In this document: positions 59,731 through 63,852 of the stretch, in pieces
Layout of the letters: each line of letters opens with the position of its first letter
Numbering within the stretch: position 1 is the stretch's first letter
From: Microtetraspora glauca
GTDB lineage: Bacteria; Actinomycetota; Actinomycetes; Streptomycetales; Streptomycetaceae
Assembly: GCA_000721275.1 (NCBI GenBank)
Contig: JOFO01000039.1
Location: 1-63,852, forward strand
Direction of reading: 5' to 3'
DNA length: 63,852 nucleotides
Translations under genes and position numbers: made by a program
Notes under the pieces: generated by a model
What the model was told of the DNA's origin: nothing
Databases searched by the model: none
Seen by the model: only the letters and a program-made list of their open reading frames with translations

Positions 59731-61905
59731 GTGACGTGCGGCGTGGGCGACGGGCGTAGGGGCGGTGCCGAGCGCTGGCGCACCGCGGGGCGGACGGCCG
59801 TCCGGGTGCTGACCGTGTGGGCCGTGTCGACGCTGACGCTGCTGGCGCTGGCCGGGCTGCTGCCGGACTTCCAGCTGCAGTCCGCCGACGGCGACACCCT
59901 GACCCGTACCGCCCTCACCGCCGCGTCGGCGGCCGGCGCGTTCGGTGTGCTGACCGCGCTCGTCTGGCCCGTGGTGGTCCGCGCGCTGCTGCTCGTCCCC
60001 GCGCTCGTCCTCGGGCTGCTGGTCTTCTTCCTGAACGGCTCGCTGCTGCTGGTCGCGCTCTGGCTGATCCCGGACGGGCGGGGCGCCGCCGACCCGGAGA
60101 CGGCCGTCGTCGTCGCGGCCGTGATGTCGGCGGTGGCGTCCGCGACGTCCACCGCGCTCGCCGTGCGGGACGACGAGGCGTACCGCCGCCGGCTCTACCG
60201 GCTGACCGGCCGCACCCGGCCCCGCGACCCCCGGACCGTCCCGGCGCCGCCGCCCGGCACGGTCTTCCTCCAGCTCGACGGCGTCGGCCACGACGTGCTG
60301 CGGGACGCCGTCGCCGCCGGTCTGATGCCGACGGTGGCGGCCTGGCTGGAGGCCGGGCACCGGCTCGTCCCGTGGCGCACCGACTGGTCGAGCCAGACCG
60401 GCGCCAGCCAGCTCGGCATCCTGCACGGCAGCAACGAGGACGTGCCGGCCTTCCGCTGGTACGAGAAGGACACCGGCCGGGTGATGGTCTCCAACCGGCC
60501 GGCCAGCGCGGTGGAGCTCCAGCGCCGGGCGGTCCGCCGCACCGGCGACGGCGGGCTGCTCACCCTGGACGGCGCCTCCCGGGGCAACCTGTTCAGCGGC
60601 GGCGCCGACGAGGTGGCGCTGGTGCTAACGGTGGCCGCCCGGCGGGGCCGCAGGAACCGCTCGCGGGTGGGCTACTTCGCGTACTTCTCCGACCCGGCCA
60701 ACGCCGTCCGCACCGCCGGCTCCTTCGTCAGCGAGGTGGCGCGCGAGCTCGCCCAGTCGACGCGGGCCCGGCTGCGCCGCGAGACGCCCCGGATCCGGCG
60801 CGGCGGCGCCTATCCCTTCGTGCGCGCCTTCGCCACGGTGATCGAGCGGGACGTGGTCGTCGCCGCCGTGCTGGGCGACGTGCTGGCGGGCCGGACCGCC
60901 GTCTACGCGGACCTGGTGGCGTACGACGAGGTGGCCCACCACTCGGGGCCGCGCGGGCGCGACACGGACCAGGTGCTGCGCCGGCTCGACCGCTCGGTCG
61001 GGCTGATCGCCCGGGTCGCCGAGCACGCGCCGCGGCCGTACCGGATCGTGCTCCTCTCCGACCACGGGCAGAGCCCGGGGGAGACCTTCGCGGGGGCGTA
61101 CGGGCTGACGCTGAAGGACCTGGTCCGGGCGGGCTGCGGGCTGCCGGTGCCGCGCCGGGTGGGCCGGACCCGGAGCGGCGCGGAGGCCCGCGACGCGGCC
61201 CGGGAGGCGCTGCGCAGCGCCCTGCACCGGCCGGTGGAGACCGGCGAGGAGGCGGGGGAGGAGCTGCCGGCCCGGCGCTCGGAGCCGGTGGTGCTCGCGT
61301 CGGGGAACCTGGGCCTGATCTCCTTCCCGGACGTGCCGCGCCGGATGACGAAGGAGGAGATCGACCGGCGCCACCCGGCGCTGCTGCGGACGCTGGCGCA
61401 GCACCCCGGGATCGGCTTCCTGCTGGTGGCGAGCGCCGCGCACGGGGCGGTGGTGCTGGCCGCCGACGGGGTGGAGGTGCCGGTGGCGGAGCTGGCGGAC
61501 GACGGGCCGCTGGCGGTCTTCGGGCCGGGCGCGGCCGACGCGGTCCGGCGGACGAACGGCTTCCCGCACGTGGCCGACGTGATGGTCAACTCGATGTACG
61601 ACCCGGAGACCGGGACGGTGCACGCCTTCGAGGAGCAGATCGGCTCGCACGGCGGTCTCGGCGGCGAGCAGGGCCGTCCCTTCCTGCTGTCCCCGCCGGA
61701 GCTGTCGCCGCCGGTCGCGGAGGGCGAGGAGCTGGTGGGCGCGGAGCGGGTGCACCGGGTGCTGCGCCGCTGGCTCCGGGAGGGCGACGGGCCGCAGGTG
61801 CCGGTGGACGCCGTGGCGGGGGCTCCGGAGATTTCCCCGTCCGGAGCAGAAGCGGAATCAGTTCTTCCGGCAGAGGGGCCGGTCCTGCCGGACAAAAACC
61901 ACTGA
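59731..61905 (+). CDS. Membrane-anchored alkaline-phosphatase-superfamily protein with holin-like N terminus
   Basis: Protein of about 724 residues. Four hydrophobic helices (~22-145; resembling 'phage holin family' DUFs) precede a phosphodiesterase/phosphatase domain. The metal-ligand set is recognisable: VFLQLDGVGHDVL, the nucleophile region SSQTGASQLGILHGSNEDVPAF, VYADLVAYDEVAHHSGP, VLLSDHGQS and GSHGGLGGEQ. Substrates could be lipid or wall phosphodiesters at the membrane. GTG 59731 and 59743 are both possible starts. The last ~45 residues are acidic and lower-GC. Confidence 0.8.
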   Translation: MTCGVGDGRRGGAERWRTAGRTAVRVLTVWAVSTLTLLALAGLLPDFQLQSADGDTLTRTALTAASAAGAFGVLTALVWPVVVRALLLVPALVLGLLVFFLNGSLLLVALWLIPDGRGAADPETAVVVAAVMSAVASATSTALAVRDDEAYRRRLYRLTGRTRPRDPRTVPAPPPGTVFLQLDGVGHDVLRDAVAAGLMPTVAAWLEAGHRLVPWRTDWSSQTGASQLGILHGSNEDVPAFRWYEKDTGRVMVSNRPASAVELQRRAVRRTGDGGLLTLDGASRGNLFSGGADEVALVLTVAARRGRRNRSRVGYFAYFSDPANAVRTAGSFVSEVARELAQSTRARLRRETPRIRRGGAYPFVRAFATVIERDVVVAAVLGDVLAGRTAVYADLVAYDEVAHHSGPRGRDTDQVLRRLDRSVGLIARVAEHAPRPYRIVLLSDHGQSPGETFAGAYGLTLKDLVRAGCGLPVPRRVGRTRSGAEARDAAREALRSALHRPVETGEEAGEELPARRSEPVVLASGNLGLISFPDVPRRMTKEEIDRRHPALLRTLAQHPGIGFLLVASAAHGAVVLAADGVEVPVAELADDGPLAVFGPGAADAVRRTNGFPHVADVMVNSMYDPETGTVHAFEEQIGSHGGLGGEQGRPFLLSPPELSPPVAEGEELVGAERVHRVLRRWLREGDGPQVPVDAVAGAPEISPSGAEAESVLPAEGPVLPDKNH

Positions 61906-61984
61906 TTTGGACGGGTGTTCGCCATCGCCCACCATGGTCCGGTTCCGGACGATCCGGACTGCACGACGGAAGGCGCACCACCCC

Positions 61985-63442
61985 ATGAGCACGGCCCCCA
62001 CGGCCCCGGCAGCTCCCACGGCCCTCGCGGGCCCCGTGACTCCCGAGGACCCCACCGCTCCCGCCACCCCCGCCGACCCGCACGGCGGGACCGGCCGGCG
62101 GCACGTCCGGCGCTTCGGCCTGCCCGTCGCCACCGCCCTGGTCATGGGCAACATCATCGGCGGCGGCATCTTCCTCCTCCCCGCCTCCGTCGCCCCCTTC
62201 GGCACCATCAGCCTGGTCGCCTTCGGCGTCCTCACCGCCGGCGCCCTCGCCCTCGCCCTCGTCTTCGGGAAGCTCGCCCGCCGCCACCCGGTCACCGGCG
62301 GCCCGTACGTCTACGCCCGCGCCGCCTTCGGCGACTTCGCCGGCTTCCTCTCCGCCTGGTCGTACTGGATCACCGCCTGGGTCTCCAACGCGGCCCTCGC
62401 CGTCGCCGCCGTCGGCTACCTCGACGTCCTCGTGCCCCTGCACGACTCCAAGGCCGCCACCATCGCCGCCGCCCTCGCCCTCCAGTGGCTGCCCGCCGCC
62501 GCCAACCTCGCCGGCACCCGGTACGTCGGCGCCGTCCAGCTCGTCGCCACCGTGCTCAAGTTCGTCCCGCTGCTGCTGGTCGCCGTCGGCGGGTTCTTCT
62601 TCTTCGACAGCGCCAACCTCGGCCCCTTCCGGGCCGGCGACGAGAGCGCCCTCGGCGCGGTCTCCGCCTCCGCCGCGATCCTGCTCTTCAGCTACCTCGG
62701 CGTCGAGTCCGCCGCCGTCAGCGCCGGCGAGGTCCGCGACCCGCGCCGCAACGTCGGCCGCGCGACCGTCCTCGGCACCCTCGGCGCCGCCGCGCTCTAC
62801 CTGCTCACCATGGTCTCCGTCTTCGGCACCGTCCCGCACGACCGGCTCGTCGACTCCAGCGCCCCCTTCGCCGACGCCGTCAACCTGATGTTCGGCGGCA
62901 CCTGGGGCGGCGCCGCCGTCGCCTGCATGGCCCTCGTCTCCATGGTCGGCGCCCTCAACGGCTGGACCCTGCTCAGCGCCCAGACCCCGTACGCCGCCGC
63001 CCGCGACGGCCTCTTCCCGCAGGTCTTCACCGTCAAGCGGCGCGGCGTGCCCACCGCCGGCGTCGTCGTGACCGTCGTCCTCGCCTCGCTGCTGACCGTG
63101 TACAACTACACCGCCGGCCCCAGCGGCGTCTTCGAGGTCCTGGTCCTCGTCACCACCTTCACCGCCACCGTCCCGTACCTGCTCTCCTCCGCCGCCCAGA
63201 TCTACTTCCTCATCTCCGGGCAGGCGGACCGGGTCCAGCGGTCCCGGCTCGTCCGCGACACCGTCCTCGCGCTCGCCGCCGCCGGCTTCTCCCTCTGGCT
63301 CGTCGCCGGCTCCGGCTACGCCGCCGTCTACCAGGGCGTCCTCTTCCTCTTCGCCGGCGTCCTCGTCCACGCCTGGATGTCCGCCCGCAAGCGCGCCGCC
63401 GCCGGCGCCGCCGAGGCGGTGAATCCGGCCCCCGAGGCGTAG
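61985..63442 (+). CDS. APC-superfamily amino acid permease
   Basis: Protein of 485 residues with about 12 helices. The first helix motif GNIIGGGIFLLPAS (substrate backbone site) and the helix 6 region LLFSYLGVESAAVSAGEVRDPRRNVGRATVLGT are typical; the pattern resembles AdiC/PotE/ArcD-type basic amino-acid antiporters. A 40-residue Ala/Pro/Thr-rich N terminus precedes it. ATG 61985 is chosen because it begins coding-like sequence. Substrate uncertain: arginine, ornithine, putrescine or another amino acid. Confidence 0.87.
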   Translation: MSTAPTAPAAPTALAGPVTPEDPTAPATPADPHGGTGRRHVRRFGLPVATALVMGNIIGGGIFLLPASVAPFGTISLVAFGVLTAGALALALVFGKLARRHPVTGGPYVYARAAFGDFAGFLSAWSYWITAWVSNAALAVAAVGYLDVLVPLHDSKAATIAAALALQWLPAAANLAGTRYVGAVQLVATVLKFVPLLLVAVGGFFFFDSANLGPFRAGDESALGAVSASAAILLFSYLGVESAAVSAGEVRDPRRNVGRATVLGTLGAAALYLLTMVSVFGTVPHDRLVDSSAPFADAVNLMFGGTWGGAAVACMALVSMVGALNGWTLLSAQTPYAAARDGLFPQVFTVKRRGVPTAGVVVTVVLASLLTVYNYTAGPSGVFEVLVLVTTFTATVPYLLSSAAQIYFLISGQADRVQRSRLVRDTVLALAAAGFSLWLVAGSGYAAVYQGVLFLFAGVLVHAWMSARKRAAAGAAEAVNPAPEA

Positions 63443-63508
63443 TCCAGGAGGGCGGATCTCCCGCCCGGGCGGAGCGCCGGCCGGGCGGGCGGGGCAGTAC
63501 GGATCACC

Positions 63509-63852
63509 GTGAGCCCCGCACCACCGACGCCCCGCGCGCCCGCCACCCCGGCGGGCCGCCCGGCACGCGCCCGGCGGCTCCTGCTCCTGCTCTGCGGCCT
63601 GCTCCTGGTCGTCACCGGCCTCGCCGCCGGTACCGGCGCGAGCGCCGCCGCCCCCGCCGAACCCCGGCCGGCCGGCGCGCCCGCCGCCCCCGACCCGGCC
63701 GGCGAGACCCACGAACCGGGCCCCGCCGAAGCCGGGCTCCCCGGCCGCGCCCGGCGCCGCCGCACCCGCGTCCGCCCCCCTCCCCGTCAACGACCGCTTC
63801 CTGGAGGTCCTGAACCGCCTCAGCGAGCGCTCCGTCGTGGACTACTACAACC
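63509..63852 (+). CDS. Secreted protein, N-terminal part, with an apparent frameshift (3' truncated)
   Basis: GTG 63509 begins a signal peptide (ARRLLLLLCGLLLVVTGLAAGTGASA) and an Ala/Pro linker. After about residue 74 the frame turns into Arg/Pro nonsense, while the frame one base over reads GSPAAPGAAAPASAPLPVNDRFLEVLNRLSERSVVDYYN to the window end. Removing one G from GGG at 63734-63736 joins them. So there is either a sequencing error or a real frameshift. The function cannot be told from this fragment. Confidence 0.55.
   Translation, partial: MSPAPPTPRAPATPAGRPARARRLLLLLCGLLLVVTGLAAGTGASAAAPAEPRPAGAPAAPDPAGETHEPGPAEAGLPGRARRRRTRVRPPPRQRPLPGGPEPPQRALRRGLLQ

Noticed and set aside
1..63852. 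tRNA, rRNA, CRISPR, insertion sequence, integrase or prophage genes
   Set aside because: I looked for T-loop signatures, repeat-spacer arrays, transposases and terminal inverted repeats and saw none. A tool-based search (tRNAscan-SE, ISfinder) would settle it.
1..63852. bldA (TTA leucine codon) control of genes in the window
   Set aside because: TTA triplets I noticed (for example near 12391, 33055 and 55331) lie outside the called genes.

Overview
The window reads as chromosomal DNA of a Streptomyces (or close relative). Base composition is visibly very GC-rich with G/C in nearly every third codon position. GTG starts and ATGA/GTGA start-stop overlaps are common. Many short leaders have a TANNNT box only 6-8 bases before the start codon, the usual pattern of leaderless Streptomyces genes. 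I saw no in-frame TTA codon, tRNA, rRNA, CRISPR array, insertion sequence or biosynthetic cluster. From memory, parts of the gene order (alkA/ada, ogt, sir2, then pssA-psd, then acd-maoC-citE-meaA-ccr) match the S. coelicolor SCO646x-SCO647x region; I could not check this.

Layout. 1-10.6 kb: the truncated end of an AfsR-type regulator, lipoate ligase, an inositol-monophosphatase-family enzyme, a FAD oxidoreductase, a YciO-like protein, a metallophosphoesterase, an Ada/AlkA fusion with Ogt (alkylation repair), a sirtuin, an orphan VapB-like protein, a 57-residue membrane protein and a NUDIX enzyme. 10.6-21.7 kb: a BCCT transporter, glycerate kinase, a membrane protein, then a PucR regulator divergent from a five-gene branched-chain-amino-acid-type ABC importer, then a double GNAT enzyme. 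21.7-32.8 kb: pssA-psd (phosphatidylethanolamine synthesis) followed upstream by the ethylmalonyl-CoA pathway operon ccr-meaA-citE-maoC-acd, with a TetR regulator and a double-domain 3-hydroxyacyl-CoA dehydrogenase beside it. Together these reduce acetoacetyl-CoA-derived units, carboxylate crotonyl-CoA to ethylmalonyl-CoA, rearrange and dehydrogenate it, hydrate mesaconyl-CoA and cleave the product, giving acetate assimilation and polyketide extender units.

33-42 kb: a HEAT-repeat protein, RidA, a secreted peptidase, a radical-SAM protein under an apparent LexA box, an SRPBCC protein, an MFS exporter fused to three carboxypeptidase-regulatory-like domains, and an unrecognised protein. 42-50 kb: a tightly coupled four-peptidase operon (M55, M20, S9, S66), two GntR-superfamily regulators and adenosine deaminase; one GntR gene and add share the same palindrome. 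50-63.9 kb: small envelope proteins, DUF6204, DUF5107, a methyltransferase, a Tat-exported sulfite-oxidase-family protein, a lysine-free PLP-fold protein coupled to a NAPE-PLD-like enzyme, DedA plus an MBL hydrolase, a membrane-bound phosphatase, an amino-acid permease and a truncated secreted protein with an apparent frameshift.

The most unusual signals are: the lysine-free aminotransferase-fold protein; the shared operator linking gntR and adenosine deaminase; LexA and PafBC-type damage promoters on genes not usually thought of as repair genes; convergent gene pairs whose stop codons sit inside tandemly duplicated CTAG units; an 11-bp-period minisatellite in a divergent promoter region; and a long structured leader before ccr.
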